From the NCBI GenBank assembly GCA_038118725.1, contig JAYOIK010000021.1:5578-69577 (forward strand): a stretch of 64,000 nt of DNA, read 5' to 3'. Made by a program: the position numbers and the translations under genes. Of this stretch, positions 8,942 through 17,967 are shown piece by piece (position 1 is the first letter of the stretch; the number at the start of each line of letters is the position of its first letter). The notes under the pieces were generated by a model that ran no database searches, was not told the origin of the DNA, and saw only the letters and a program-made list of their open reading frames with translations. The DNA comes from JADHLJ01 sp038118725. GTDB lineage: Bacteria; Pseudomonadota; Alphaproteobacteria; Thalassobaculales; Thalassobaculaceae.

Positions 8942-10056
8942 GATCCGCTTCCGGCATCCGTCTTGCCGTCGGCTCCGGCATCCCGAGGCGGCGACGCGTC
9001 GTCGGGCGGTGGGATGCCGTGAAGATGCAAGGGGCTTGCCAGATACTCCGCCATGCCGAAACGGGTCAGCACGCCGATCACCGCCGCCGCCGGCAGCGCC
9101 AACAAGACGCCGACGAAGCCGAATAGAGCGCCCCCCGCCAGCAGCGCGAAGATCACCCAGACGGGATGCAAGCCAACCGCGCCGCCAACCAGTTTCGGCG
9201 TCAAGACATTGCCCTCCAGCACCTGACCGACGACGAAAATGCCAGCGATGATCGCAGCCGGCTGCCAGGTATCGAATTGAACCGCGGCGAGACCGATGCT
9301 CACCAGACCGCCAAGGATAGCGCCGAGAAAGGGTATAAAGGATATCAGCCCGACGAAGATTCCGATCACGATACCAAACTGCAATCCGGCGAGACTGAGG
9401 GTCGCGGCATAGAACACCGCGAGCACGATACAGACGCTTCCCTGTCCGCGCACGAATGCCGCTAGGGTCCTGTCGATCGCGGCGCATTGTTCGCGGATGG
9501 TGTTTTGTTGGGCGCGGGGGAGCCAACCGTCGATCGTCTCGACCATGCGGTCCCAGTCCCGCAGAAGATAGAACGCGACGATCGGCGTGATTAGCAGCAG
9601 CGACAATAGATTGGCCACCGCCACGCCGCCGCTCACCAAACGCGCCAAAACGCCACCGATCCACTTCAGCGCGTCCCCGGCCATGGAGGGGAGTTTGCCC
9701 AGCGCCGCGCCCTCGCTCCCCGCGTTGAACTCATCGAGGATCGGGCGCAGCACCGGCTCCAACCGCTCCAGGATCGCCGGAACCACCTCGATCAGTCGAA
9801 GAAGCTGTGCGTTCAGAACCGGCAGCAACAACAAAAACAAACCGGCGGAAATGATCAGGAAACCGATCAGGACCACGGATGTTCCAAGGGTTCTCGAACA
9901 GCCTATCTTCTCCAGTCTGTCGACAACCGGGTCGAGGAAGTAGGCAATCGCCATCCCCGCCACGAAAGGCAGAAGCACCTCGCTCAAGGCATAGAGCCCG
10001 AGCAGGCCCATGGCCAGAAAAGCCAGCCAGAACAGACGACGTTCGCGCCGGGTCAT
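8938..10056 (-). CDS. AI-2E transporter family permease
   Basis: A 372-residue membrane protein of the PerM/AI-2E exporter family. Hydrophobic segments begin at residues ~10-40, followed by ~60-90, a long soluble stretch, then a cluster near ~150-175 and a C-terminal block (VIGIFVGLISFIPFLGAILGG, the family signature). Substrate is not predictable; members export autoinducer-2, ions or unknown solutes. It sits between the DUF2066 gene (16-bp gap) and hda (4-bp overlap) in an arrangement that recurs in alphaproteobacteria. Confidence 0.9.
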   Translation of the reverse strand: MTRRERRLFWLAFLAMGLLGLYALSEVLLPFVAGMAIAYFLDPVVDRLEKIGCSRTLGTSVVLIGFLIISAGLFLLLLPVLNAQLLRLIEVVPAILERLEPVLRPILDEFNAGSEGAALGKLPSMAGDALKWIGGVLARLVSGGVAVANLLSLLLITPIVAFYLLRDWDRMVETIDGWLPRAQQNTIREQCAAIDRTLAAFVRGQGSVCIVLAVFYAATLSLAGLQFGIVIGIFVGLISFIPFLGAILGGLVSIGLAAVQFDTWQPAAIIAGIFVVGQVLEGNVLTPKLVGGAVGLHPVWVIFALLAGGALFGFVGVLLALPAAAVIGVLTRFGMAEYLASPLHLHGIPPPDDASPPRDAGADGKTDAGSGS

Positions 10057-10072
10057 GACAAGCCCGCCATGA

Positions 10073-11296
10073 CTACCGCGTGCCCGCCGGTTTGGGCGCT
10101 ACGTTCAGCCCGGCGCCGGTTGCCGCCTCGGGAAGTGGCGCCGGCTCGTCGCCCGCCGGAAGATAAATCTCGGGAACCCGCTGATCGCGATCCGCCAAGA
10201 CGTAGTCCACCCGGCCTTCCAGCAATTCCAGATCCCGCTGTCGGATGGCGTTGCGCAACTGCTCCGCCCCGCCTTGCACCCAAAGATCCATCAGCGCCTC
10301 GCGCTTGGATATCCGCAACAAGTCGAACCGCCGCAGCACACCGATCCCCTCGAGGCGACGTCGAATGGATAGCCAGCGCCCGAAACCATCGATCGGGACC
10401 ACGACCGTGACCCGGGTTTCCAGGCCCGGCAGGACCAGATTCGCGCGCTTCCAAGCGCTCGACAAGGTCGACACGACCCGCGTAACGCCTGCATCGAGGA
10501 GGCCGATCAGATCATCGGGGGTTTGCCCCTTGATCGACTCGATGATGGTTTCCTCCAAGCCCTCGCCGACGCGTCGCACGATGGCGATCTCCAGCACCGG
10601 TAGATTGTCGCGCCGGTCAAAGGTTCGCGATGCCTTGGCGACCACCACGTCCCGCGCGCCGTATCTGTCCGCCACCGCCCGCAGTCTCTGCTCATCGCCG
10701 CGCAAAGCCTGCACCGTCGAGAGGTCACGGATGTCGGCGAGATCGCCGTAGGGTACCGCGATGGGCAGCAACCCGTCCCTAGGCGGCAGATTCTGCCAGG
10801 CCTCGCGCCAAGGGTTCGGATCCTCCCAGAGAACGCCAACGCCTTGGCTGGTAAGAACCGGAATGATCAGGACCGGCCGGCTCGGTGTTTCCGCGAAGGC
10901 GACGCCGGCCTCGGTCAACACACGGCGCACTTCGTCACGATTGAAGCGATAGGACACCGACGCCAGATAGCGAACCGCCGAGGTTCGTTCGCGCAATACC
11001 TCGAACCCTTGTATCAACGGCTCCAATTGCTCGGATCGGTAATCCATCAATGCCCCGGCCTCGCCCGGCAGGGTTAGACGGGCCATCAGCCGTTTCCAGG
11101 CGATCACCCGCCCCATTTCAAGAGCCTGGCCGCGCGCGGCGAGCGCCGACTCGGCGGTTACATCGACGGGAACCGGAGCAACGATGAAGACTTCATCGGG
11201 GCGCAGGGCCGCCGCCGGCGGGCTCGCGAACAACACGCTGAACAGAACGAAACAGCCCGCGATCAGGGAAGCGTATCTCGCACGGCTTGTCCTCAT
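10073..11296 (-). CDS. DUF2066 secreted protein
   Basis: A 407-residue exported protein of unknown function. I start it at ATG 11296 (MRTSRARYASLIAGC) because this gives a clean Sec signal peptide with cleavage near SPPAAA-LRP; a longer frame from 11347 adds 17 residues with no signal features. The body (residues ~35-320) matches the DUF2066 pattern (VPVDVTAESALAARGQALEMGR, AWKRLMARLT, RYLASVSYRFNRDEVRRVL). The last part looks like a repeat of VEVRG/beta-strand type ending in LNVAPKPAGTR. The family is almost always next to an AI-2E permease and purM, which suggests a linked but unproven envelope role. Confidence 0.87.
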   Translation of the reverse strand: MRTSRARYASLIAGCFVLFSVLFASPPAAALRPDEVFIVAPVPVDVTAESALAARGQALEMGRVIAWKRLMARLTLPGEAGALMDYRSEQLEPLIQGFEVLRERTSAVRYLASVSYRFNRDEVRRVLTEAGVAFAETPSRPVLIIPVLTSQGVGVLWEDPNPWREAWQNLPPRDGLLPIAVPYGDLADIRDLSTVQALRGDEQRLRAVADRYGARDVVVAKASRTFDRRDNLPVLEIAIVRRVGEGLEETIIESIKGQTPDDLIGLLDAGVTRVVSTLSSAWKRANLVLPGLETRVTVVVPIDGFGRWLSIRRRLEGIGVLRRFDLLRISKREALMDLWVQGGAEQLRNAIRQRDLELLEGRVDYVLADRDQRVPEIYLPAGDEPAPLPEAATGAGLNVAPKPAGTR

Positions 11297-11433
11297 CGGT
11301 GCTCCAACTCCAAAACCGTCTTGCTCATTACGACACCAACACGCCATAAAGCATGAATTCGGCGATTTCGTGGCCGCGTCATCATTTCATGCGCGACACA
11401 CCTCGCCTTTTGGCTTTTATAGCGGATCGCCGC

Positions 11434-11446
11434 GGAGGAAACCATC
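11434..11446 (+). promoter_or_regulatory. Shine-Dalgarno and ATC start of purM
   Basis: GGAGG at 11434-11438 is followed after 5 bp by ATC (11444-11446). No ATG, GTG or TTG occurs in the purM frame between the stop at 11420 and the conserved DAGVDIDAG motif, so this ribosome-binding site decides the start. Confidence 0.6.
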
Positions 11447-12523
11447 AGCCAGCCCGGAAGCAATCGCCCGCTCACCTATCGCGACGCGGGTGTCGATATC
11501 GACGCCGGAGAACGGCTTGTCGATGCCATCAAGCCGCTTACCCGTTCGACCGCCCGTCCCGGCGCCGATGGAAGCATCGGGGGTTTTGGCGGCGTGTTTG
11601 ATCTGAAGGCCGCCGGCTTCGCGGATCCCTTGCTGATTTCCGCGACCGACGGCGTCGGCACCAAGCTCAAGATCGCCATCGAAACAGGCATCCACGGCAC
11701 GGTGGGTATCGATCTTGTCGCCATGTGCGTCAACGACCTGATCGTACAAGGCGCCGAACCCCTGTTCTTTCTGGACTACTACGCCACCGGGAAGCTTTCG
11801 GTCGAGACCGCGCGCGACGTGGTTACCGGCATCGCCGAGGGATGCCGGCAAGCCGGCTGTGCCCTGGTCGGCGGGGAGACCGCCGAGATGCCGGGCATGT
11901 ATGGCGACGGAGACTATGACCTCGCCGGATTCGCGGTCGGCGCGGTCGAGCGCGCGAAACTTCTTGACGGCACGCAAGCCCAGGCGGGAGACGTGCTGTT
12001 GGGGATCGCCTCCTCGGGCCCGCATTCCAACGGGTTGTCCTTGGTTCGTCGCGTCATGGAGACCGCTGGACTGGAATACGGCGCCCCCTGTCCGTTCGAG
12101 AGCGGACGCACAGTGGGCGAGGCCATGCTGACGCCAACCAAAATTTACATTGCCGCATGCCGCGCCGCGCTTGCCGCCGGCGGCGTCAGGGGGTTCGCGC
12201 ATATCACCGGCGGCGGTCTTATCGAGAACCCTCCCCGGGCCTTTGCCCCCGATCTGACGGCGCGGATCGACGCCGCCAGTTGGACCTTGCCCCCGGTCTT
12301 TCGGTGGCTGGCCGAGACCGGCGGGATCGAGGCTCGAGAACTAGCGCGAACCTTCAACTGCGGCATCGGGATGCTGGTCATCGCCGCGCCCGCCTCGGTT
12401 GACACGATCACCGCCGCCCTGACCGGAGCCGGAGAGAGCGTGTATCGCGTCGGCGCGCTGGAAGCCCGGGCCGATGACGACCCTTCGGTCATTCTCGAAA
12501 ACCTTGAGAGCTGGTCCCGGTGA
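11444..12523 (+). CDS. purM: phosphoribosylformylglycinamidine cyclo-ligase
   Basis: The AIR synthetase of purine synthesis: FGAM + ATP gives AIR. The conserved N-terminal LTYRDAGVDIDAGERLV lies upstream of the first GTG (11594) and is needed for activity, so the gene must begin near 11444. With ATC there the product is about 359 residues, normal for PurM. Further motifs: GGFGGVFDL, ATDGVGTKLKIA, MCVNDLIVQGAEPLFFLDYYATG, GGETAEMPGMY and the closing FNCGIGM. It overlaps purN (GTGA) and is coupled to it. The ATC start could instead be a sequencing error for ATG. Confidence 0.93.
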   Translation: MSQPGSNRPLTYRDAGVDIDAGERLVDAIKPLTRSTARPGADGSIGGFGGVFDLKAAGFADPLLISATDGVGTKLKIAIETGIHGTVGIDLVAMCVNDLIVQGAEPLFFLDYYATGKLSVETARDVVTGIAEGCRQAGCALVGGETAEMPGMYGDGDYDLAGFAVGAVERAKLLDGTQAQAGDVLLGIASSGPHSNGLSLVRRVMETAGLEYGAPCPFESGRTVGEAMLTPTKIYIAACRAALAAGGVRGFAHITGGGLIENPPRAFAPDLTARIDAASWTLPPVFRWLAETGGIEARELARTFNCGIGMLVIAAPASVDTITAALTGAGESVYRVGALEARADDDPSVILENLESWSR

Positions 12524-13191
12524 GAAAAGCGCTTAAGGGCAAGGTTAGAACCGGCGTTCTGGTATCCGGCGGCGGCACCAATCTCCAGGCGCTGATCGAC
12601 GCGGCCTCGGCTCCGGATTTTCCAGCCGAGATTGTCCTGGTGATCTCCAATCGCCCCGACGCCGGGGCCCTGGACCGCGCGGCGAGAGCCGGGATCGCCA
12701 CCCAAGTGATACGCCATGGCGATTTCGACGGGCGCGCGCCCTTTGACGCGGCGCTGGACGACGCCCTGCGCGCCGCCGACTGCGACATCGTCTGCACCGC
12801 CGGTTTCATGCGTATTCTGACCGCCGATTTCGTCGAGGGTTGGCGCGGGCGCATGATCAACATTCACCCGAGCCTACTTCCAGCGTTTCCCGGATTGAAC
12901 ACCCATCAGCGCGCCCTGGACGCCAGCGCTCGCATCGCCGGTTGCACCGCGCATCTGGTCATCCCGGATCTCGACGCCGGCCCGATTCTCGTCCAGGCGG
13001 CGGTACCCATTCTACCGGACGACACCGCCGAGAGCCTGGCGGCGCGGGTTTTGGAGCAGGAACATCGGATCTATCCGCTGGCCCTCAAACTTGTCGCGGA
13101 AGGCCGGGTACGGGTTGTGGATGGCCGGGCGATGATCTCGGATCAGCCAGCGCCGAACGGCGGCGTCATGATCAATCCAAACCCCGAATGA
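12520..13191 (+). CDS. purN: phosphoribosylglycinamide formyltransferase
   Basis: A 223-residue enzyme that formylates GAR with 10-formyl-tetrahydrofolate. It shows VLVSGGGTNLQALIDA (GAR phosphate loop), the catalytic Asn/His/Asp set in MINIHPSLLPAFPG and GCTAHLV, and DAGPILVQAAVPI. The GTG start overlaps the purM stop. The tail after residue ~205 (VDGRAMISDQPAPNGG) is ordinary. Purine genes of adjacent steps are coupled here as in many Proteobacteria. Confidence 0.96.
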   Translation: MRKALKGKVRTGVLVSGGGTNLQALIDAASAPDFPAEIVLVISNRPDAGALDRAARAGIATQVIRHGDFDGRAPFDAALDDALRAADCDIVCTAGFMRILTADFVEGWRGRMINIHPSLLPAFPGLNTHQRALDASARIAGCTAHLVIPDLDAGPILVQAAVPILPDDTAESLAARVLEQEHRIYPLALKLVAEGRVRVVDGRAMISDQPAPNGGVMINPNPE

Positions 13192-13276
13192 TGTTTTCAG
13201 ACTTGGCGGAACCACTGGCGGTGTTTTATACAGCGTCTAGAGGTTATAAACCGGACGAAACCGGGGGATAGAGAAC

Positions 13277-13414
13277 ATGGCGGCCGAGCATTCCAAGAAC
13301 GACGCGGATTACCAGTTCCATCAGAGCACCTATGATGGGGTCCTAACGCTTTTCAAGGTTTCGATCGTTCTGATCGTGATCACCTTGCTCTTGATGGCTT
13401 GGTTACTCGTCTAA
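13277..13414 (+). CDS. aa3-type cytochrome c oxidase subunit IV (small)
   Basis: A 45-residue protein. It begins MAAEHSKNDADYQFHQSTYDG, followed by a single transmembrane helix (VSIVLIVITLLLMAWLLV). A charged N terminus, the FHQxTYxGF/V-like motif and one C-terminal helix are the hallmark of the small subunit IV of alphaproteobacterial aa3 oxidases (pfam07835 type). It starts with ATG 13277 behind GGGGGATAGAGAAC and ends 5 bp before the convergent glycosyltransferase stop. No other cox gene is in the window, so it is orphaned from its complex. It is below the size that automatic ORF calling reports. Confidence 0.8.
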   Translation: MAAEHSKNDADYQFHQSTYDGVLTLFKVSIVLIVITLLLMAWLLV

Positions 13415-13419
13415 GCCGG

Positions 13420-15087
13420 TCAATCCCGCGCGACAATCCCCAGCTTCACCATCCAGACCACGAGCAAGACTACCTGCTCCAAAGACTGGCCGAGCGCTTC
13501 GGCCAAATCGTTCGTCGTGATCGCCCCTCTTTCGAGAAGATGATCAAGCGCCCGAGCGGCATTGGTGCCTCGAAACGGTTCGCCGATGCGATCAATCCGT
13601 GTCGCCAACGCGGCGTTTAGCCTGGCCCTTGGATCCTCCCCACGCGCGCGGATCACGCTGGTCGGCGACAAGGCGGTACTGGCGAAGCCTTGGAAAGCGG
13701 AAATCGGATCGCCCTTGATCGGACTAACCGGGAAACGCTCGGGGTTGGGATCATTGTTCTCCGCCTTCCCACGTCGGTCGGCCTGTTCGCCCCAATGCTC
13801 GCACAATTGGTTCACGACACCGGGCCAATCAAAAACCGAGCGCGCCCGCGCCTTGCCCGCCTCGCCCATGCGACGACGCAGATCGGGATCGCGTATCAGG
13901 GCTTCCAGGGCACCGGCGGCGACGGAGACATCGACCGCCGTGTGGATCGCCACCGAACCCGCGTATCCCTGGTAGCCGTCCATGCCTAGAACATGACGCT
14001 GTCCGATGAGCCATCCGCTCCCGGCCTGGGGCAGCAGGGTCGGGATAAGAAAACCCTCGACCCCGTCGGCGACACTGGCCCGATAGCCGTCCCAGTCGCT
14101 CAACACCACCGGCAAGCCGGCGGCCATCGCCTCGATCGGGGTGATGCCGAAGGTCTCCTGAATATTGTCGACCAGCGAGATGAACACATCCGCCGCCCCC
14201 CAGACCCTGTCCACGAAGCTCCGGTCATTGCCGTCCAGAAAATCGACGGTCACCGAGGGCGCATGGTTGCGCGCGGCCTCTTCATAAAGTTCGCGGTGTT
14301 GCTCACCACCGGGAAACCAGCCGACATTGACCATGCGCACCTTGGCCCCGGTTCGCTTGACCGCCTCCTCCAGCGCCACGAACATCGGGCTCGGATGGGC
14401 CTTCTCGAAGAACGACAGGCGTCCGACCCAAAGCACCACCACTTCTTCCTCGGCGATCCCGAGTTGCCCGCGCACCGCCTCGCGCGTCCCGGGAGCGCCG
14501 GCACGGGACTGAATCTCGTCAACCTCGACCCCGAGCGGAATAACCGGCATCGCGGGGAACGGGCGCGGTTTACTTTCCCCGCCACCGAAACGACCGGCGA
14601 GGAAGTCGGCGTATTCCTCGTACATTTCCGTCAGCGCGGCACGCACGGCGGGCGAAGTGCACCACATGGTATCCCAAGGCTGGATCGGCGCGGTGATCGC
14701 CCGCGCGATGTACTCTCGCATCGCGGGCGGGGCGAGCGAGTGGATCAAACCAGTGATCGAGTAAGCGCGATCCCCGCCCCGGCGCCGCATCCAGGCGAGA
14801 TCGGAAAGGTCGGCGCTGGCCCGCACCAAGGTGCCCGCGTCGGCAAGCACCGGGTTGTTGAACACGCTGGTGGTTGAGACTGTCTTGGTTCTGGGATTGT
14901 CCTGGTAGAGCTCGGCCGCGACGTCGTCATTGTCCATGCGATTGAAGGCGAGAAACGGCAACTCATCCCCCGGCGCGTACTTGGCGAGAGCCCGATAAAG
15001 CCCGAGATTGGCCACGTCCTTGCCGAACGGATTATGCTTCAAGCCGATGCCCGTCGCCCCGAGATAGATCGCGCAGGGAGCGGTCAT
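13420..15087 (-). CDS. family 4 glycosyltransferase
   Basis: A 555-residue GT-B enzyme. The C-terminal nucleotide-sugar motif is ETFGITPIEAMAAGLPVVLS (the E-x7-E pattern of GT4) at residues ~330-350. The N terminus, MTAPCAIYLGATGIGLKHNP, is the acceptor-side Rossmann domain, with LWVGRLSFFEKAHP linking them. The last ~100 residues (LDHLLERGAITTNDLAEALG) form an extra helical domain not usual in GT4 enzymes. Acceptor and donor are unknown; capsule, LPS or a small-molecule glycoside are possible. No sugar-biosynthesis genes flank it. Confidence 0.85.
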   Translation of the reverse strand: MTAPCAIYLGATGIGLKHNPFGKDVANLGLYRALAKYAPGDELPFLAFNRMDNDDVAAELYQDNPRTKTVSTTSVFNNPVLADAGTLVRASADLSDLAWMRRRGGDRAYSITGLIHSLAPPAMREYIARAITAPIQPWDTMWCTSPAVRAALTEMYEEYADFLAGRFGGGESKPRPFPAMPVIPLGVEVDEIQSRAGAPGTREAVRGQLGIAEEEVVVLWVGRLSFFEKAHPSPMFVALEEAVKRTGAKVRMVNVGWFPGGEQHRELYEEAARNHAPSVTVDFLDGNDRSFVDRVWGAADVFISLVDNIQETFGITPIEAMAAGLPVVLSDWDGYRASVADGVEGFLIPTLLPQAGSGWLIGQRHVLGMDGYQGYAGSVAIHTAVDVSVAAGALEALIRDPDLRRRMGEAGKARARSVFDWPGVVNQLCEHWGEQADRRGKAENNDPNPERFPVSPIKGDPISAFQGFASTALSPTSVIRARGEDPRARLNAALATRIDRIGEPFRGTNAARALDHLLERGAITTNDLAEALGQSLEQVVLLVVWMVKLGIVARD

Positions 15088-15132
15088 TGAAACGTCCTTG
15101 AGTTTGCCGAGGTCAACGCGTCGACGGGAATG

Positions 15133-16083
15133 TCAGTTCAATTCGCGCACCGGCGCGCCATCGTGCCAAGCCTGTATATTCTCGACCGCGTGTCCGTGGA
15201 AGATCCGATAGGTCTCCTCGGTCACGTAGCCCATATGCGGACTGAGCACGACATTCTCCAGGGAGCGATAGGGATGATCCGCCAGCAGCGGCTCGGTCTC
15301 GTAGACGTCTATCGCCGCGCCGCGGATCGAGCCGGCTTGCAGGGTGCTCAACAGCGCCGCCTGGTCGACGATCGGCCCACGCGAGGTATTGACCAGAAAC
15401 GCGTGGGATTGCATCCGCCCGAGATCCGCCGCCGTCACCAGGCCGCGGGAACGGTCGCTCAGCACCATGTGAATGCTGATGAAATCGGCTTTCGAGAACA
15501 GTTCTTCCTTGGAGACCAGTTCCGCCCCCATCTCGGCGCAGCGCTCGGCGGTGAGATTGGCGCTCCAGGCGATGATCTTCATCCCGAAGGCCTTGGCGAA
15601 AGTCGCGACCTGACCGCCGATCTTGCCGAGACCCAGCAGGCCCAGGGTCTTGCCACGCAACTCAAGGCATATCCGCGTTTGCCAGAGACCCTGGCGCATC
15701 ATCCGATCGTCATGCGCGATGTTCCGCGCCGCCGCCATCAACAACGCCCAGGTGTGCTCCGCCGTCGCCCAGGCCGACCCCTGGGTCCCGCAGACCACCA
15801 CGCCTTGCGCCTTGGCCGCCGCCACGTCCACCGACGCGTTCCGCATCCCCGTGGTGATGAACAGCTTCAGGTTCGGCAAGCGTTCGAACACGGCCGCCGG
15901 GAAGGGCGTTCGCTCGCGCATGGCGCAGACAATCTCGAAATCCTGGAGCCGCGCCACCAGCGCGTCCGGTTCGACCAGATTATCGGTGAACACCACCGTC
16001 TCGTAGCCGTCGGGGAGAGAGCCCCAATCGGCCATCTTCAAGGCCAATTCGGTGTAGTCGTCCAGAATCGCGATCTTCGGCAT
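15133..16083 (-). CDS. D-isomer-specific 2-hydroxyacid dehydrogenase
   Basis: A 316-residue NAD(P)-dependent reductase of 2-keto acids. It has the Rossmann motif LGLLGLGKIGGQVA (residues ~148-161), NTSRGPIVD containing the catalytic Arg, DVYETEPLLADHP with Glu, and SPHMGYV with the catalytic His. The N-terminal VFTDNLVEPDALVARLQDFE is the usual substrate half. Substrate could be phosphoglycerate, glyoxylate or a phenylpyruvate; the family alone does not tell. The start is ATG 16083. It follows msrB by 76 bp, with a palindrome between. Confidence 0.9.
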   Translation of the reverse strand: MPKIAILDDYTELALKMADWGSLPDGYETVVFTDNLVEPDALVARLQDFEIVCAMRERTPFPAAVFERLPNLKLFITTGMRNASVDVAAAKAQGVVVCGTQGSAWATAEHTWALLMAAARNIAHDDRMMRQGLWQTRICLELRGKTLGLLGLGKIGGQVATFAKAFGMKIIAWSANLTAERCAEMGAELVSKEELFSKADFISIHMVLSDRSRGLVTAADLGRMQSHAFLVNTSRGPIVDQAALLSTLQAGSIRGAAIDVYETEPLLADHPYRSLENVVLSPHMGYVTEETYRIFHGHAVENIQAWHDGAPVRELN

Positions 16084-16110
16084 GGCTAAACCATTTCATG
16101 AGGAATGACC

Positions 16111-16130
16111 CGCAATAGTTTGATATTGCG
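16111..16130. promoter_or_regulatory. 7-6-7 palindrome upstream of the dehydrogenase gene
   Basis: CGCAATA (16111-16117) and TATTGCG (16124-16130) form a perfect inverted repeat about 28 bp upstream of the dehydrogenase ATG (minus strand). Symmetry and place fit an operator or the end of msrB. Confidence 0.35.
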
Positions 16131-16159
16131 ATGTTTTGCACATTGAAAACTATCGAGTT

Positions 16160-16576
16160 TTACTCCGCCGCGTCCTCGACATCGCCCTTGGCGACCAGAT
16201 CCAACGAGGCCGAGTTCATGCAGTAGCGCAGTCCCGTCGGCGCTGGTCCATCCTCGAAGACATGCCCCAGATGGCCGTCACAACGCGCGCAATGCACCTC
16301 GGTGCGGGTCATGAAGAAGCTGCGATCCGTTGTGGTTTCGACCGCCTCGGCGTTGATCGGCTCGTAGAAGCTCGGCCAGCCGGTGCCGGACTCGAACTTG
16401 GTGTCGCTATCAAACAGCGGCTGACCACAACACACGCAGTTATAGATCCCCGGGTCCTTGTTCGAGGCGTATTTCCCCGACCAGGCCCGCTCGGTGCCAT
16501 GAGCGCGGGTTACCTTGTACTGAATGTCGTCAAGCTGCGCGCGCCACTCGGCTTCGGTTTTAACGATTTTATCCAT
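16160..16576 (-). CDS. msrB: peptide-methionine (R)-S-oxide reductase
   Basis: A 138-residue thioredoxin-dependent repair enzyme for R-Met-sulfoxide in proteins. Zinc-binding CxxC pairs are in NCVCCGQPLF (near residue 47) and HCARCDGHLGHVFEDG (near 96); the catalytic Cys is in RYCMNSASL (near 119). GTGWPSFYEPI is the methyl-sulfoxide pocket. The GT(M/V)DK start at 16576 has a GGGAGG-type leader (cctcccttggg on the plus strand). It is a single-domain cytosolic MsrB with all key residues intact. Confidence 0.96.
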   Translation of the reverse strand: MDKIVKTEAEWRAQLDDIQYKVTRAHGTERAWSGKYASNKDPGIYNCVCCGQPLFDSDTKFESGTGWPSFYEPINAEAVETTTDRSFFMTRTEVHCARCDGHLGHVFEDGPAPTGLRYCMNSASLDLVAKGDVEDAAE

Positions 16577-16655
16577 CGATCAATCCTCCCTTGGGGGTGA
16601 TTCAAGATAGAGCCGAGGCGGCACTCTTCACAAGCGCCGCCTTCGAGGCGTCCGA

Positions 16656-17867
16656 TCAAACCTTGCGGCGCTCCTCGATCAGGATGCCGTCCTTGAGCAA
16701 GCCGTCGATCTCTTCCTCGGAGTAGCCATGATCGGCGAGGATCTCGCGGCCATGCTGGCCGAATTTCGGCGGCACGCTCTTGACCGAACCCGGGGTGCGG
16801 GAGAATTTGATCGGAATGCCCCAGCTTTTGTACCAATCCTTCTCGACCCGCATCTTGCGGTGCAGGGTGTGCGGGTGGTTCATCACGTCGTGGGTGTCGC
16901 GGATCGGTCCCACCGGCAGACCCGCGGCCAGCAACTTCTCGCAAAACGCCTCGCCGTCGACTTCGGCGAAGACGCCCTCGAGCTCCTTCTTGAGCTCCGC
17001 CTTGTTGGTCTGCCGGTCGCCATTGGTCAGGAATCTGGGGTCCTCACCCAGTTCCGGGCGCCCGACCTCGTTGCACAACCGCCGCCAGGCGCGGTCGTTA
17101 CCGCCGGCGATGAAGATCTTGCAGGTCTTGGTCTCGAACAGATCATAGGGCGCGATATTCGGGTGTGGATTACCGCTCAGGCCCGGGATTTTGCCGCCGG
17201 AGACGAAATAGTTCGGGACGTGCGGGTGCATTAGCGCCAGCCCGCAATCATAGAGCGTCATGTCGAGATACTGACCGACGCCGGACTTCTCGCGCTCCAG
17301 CAGAGCCATCAGGATTGCGTTGCCGGCATAGAGGCCGGTGCCGATATCGACCATCGCCAGGCCGAGCCGGGTCGGGCCGCTTTCCGGCGCGCCGTTGATC
17401 GAAAAATGGCCGACCATGGCCTGGATGATCCCGTCATACCCGGGAAAACCGCCATAGGGACCATCGGCGCCGAAGCCGGAGATCCGGCAATGCACCAGTT
17501 TCGGGAATTTCTTGGAGAGAACCTCCTCGTAGCCCAGCCCCCAACGCTCCATGGAGCCGGTCTTGTAGTTCTCGATGATCACGTCGGCGCCCTCGAGCAG
17601 GCGCAGCAGTACCGCCTTGCCCTCCTCTGTCGCCAGATCCAGACCGATGGATTTCTTGTTGCGGTTCACGCCGATGAAGTATGACGCGTCCTCGTCATGG
17701 AACGGCGGTCCCCAATCCCGTACCTCGTCACCCTGGGGCGGTTCGACCTTGATGATTTCGGCGCCATGATCGCCCAGCATCTGGGTACAGTACGGTCCGC
17801 CGAGCACCCTTGTGCAATCGACCACCTTCATTCCGGCGAGCGCGCCGCCGCTTTTCACTTCACTCAT
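16656..17867 (-). CDS. class III CoA transferase (CaiB/BaiF family)
   Basis: A 403-residue enzyme that moves CoA between carboxylates. The N terminus KVVDCTRVLGGPYCTQMLGDHGAEIIKVE and the catalytic Asp region LGLAMVDIGTGLYAGNAILMALLEREKSG (residues ~168-190) are canonical. The family includes formyl-, benzylsuccinyl- and carnitine CoA-transferases; the substrate cannot be read from sequence. It lies downstream of the DUF169 and GMC genes in the F420-associated stretch (100-bp gap), so it may activate an acid in that pathway. Confidence 0.93.
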   Translation of the reverse strand: MSEVKSGGALAGMKVVDCTRVLGGPYCTQMLGDHGAEIIKVEPPQGDEVRDWGPPFHDEDASYFIGVNRNKKSIGLDLATEEGKAVLLRLLEGADVIIENYKTGSMERWGLGYEEVLSKKFPKLVHCRISGFGADGPYGGFPGYDGIIQAMVGHFSINGAPESGPTRLGLAMVDIGTGLYAGNAILMALLEREKSGVGQYLDMTLYDCGLALMHPHVPNYFVSGGKIPGLSGNPHPNIAPYDLFETKTCKIFIAGGNDRAWRRLCNEVGRPELGEDPRFLTNGDRQTNKAELKKELEGVFAEVDGEAFCEKLLAAGLPVGPIRDTHDVMNHPHTLHRKMRVEKDWYKSWGIPIKFSRTPGSVKSVPPKFGQHGREILADHGYSEEEIDGLLKDGILIEERRKV

Positions 17868-17967
17868 GGAAAACGCCTTTGTTCATCGCGAGGATCGCGG
17901 CGAAATTATGGGAGAGCGGCGCGACCCGCAAGCGGAATGCTCCGTCGCGCCGATCACTGACTTCAAA

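Noticed and set aside
8942..9664. Upstream extension of the hda frame
   Set aside because: The extra residues are low-complexity and antisense-like, overlapping the AI-2E gene; GTG 8941 carries the clamp-binding motif.
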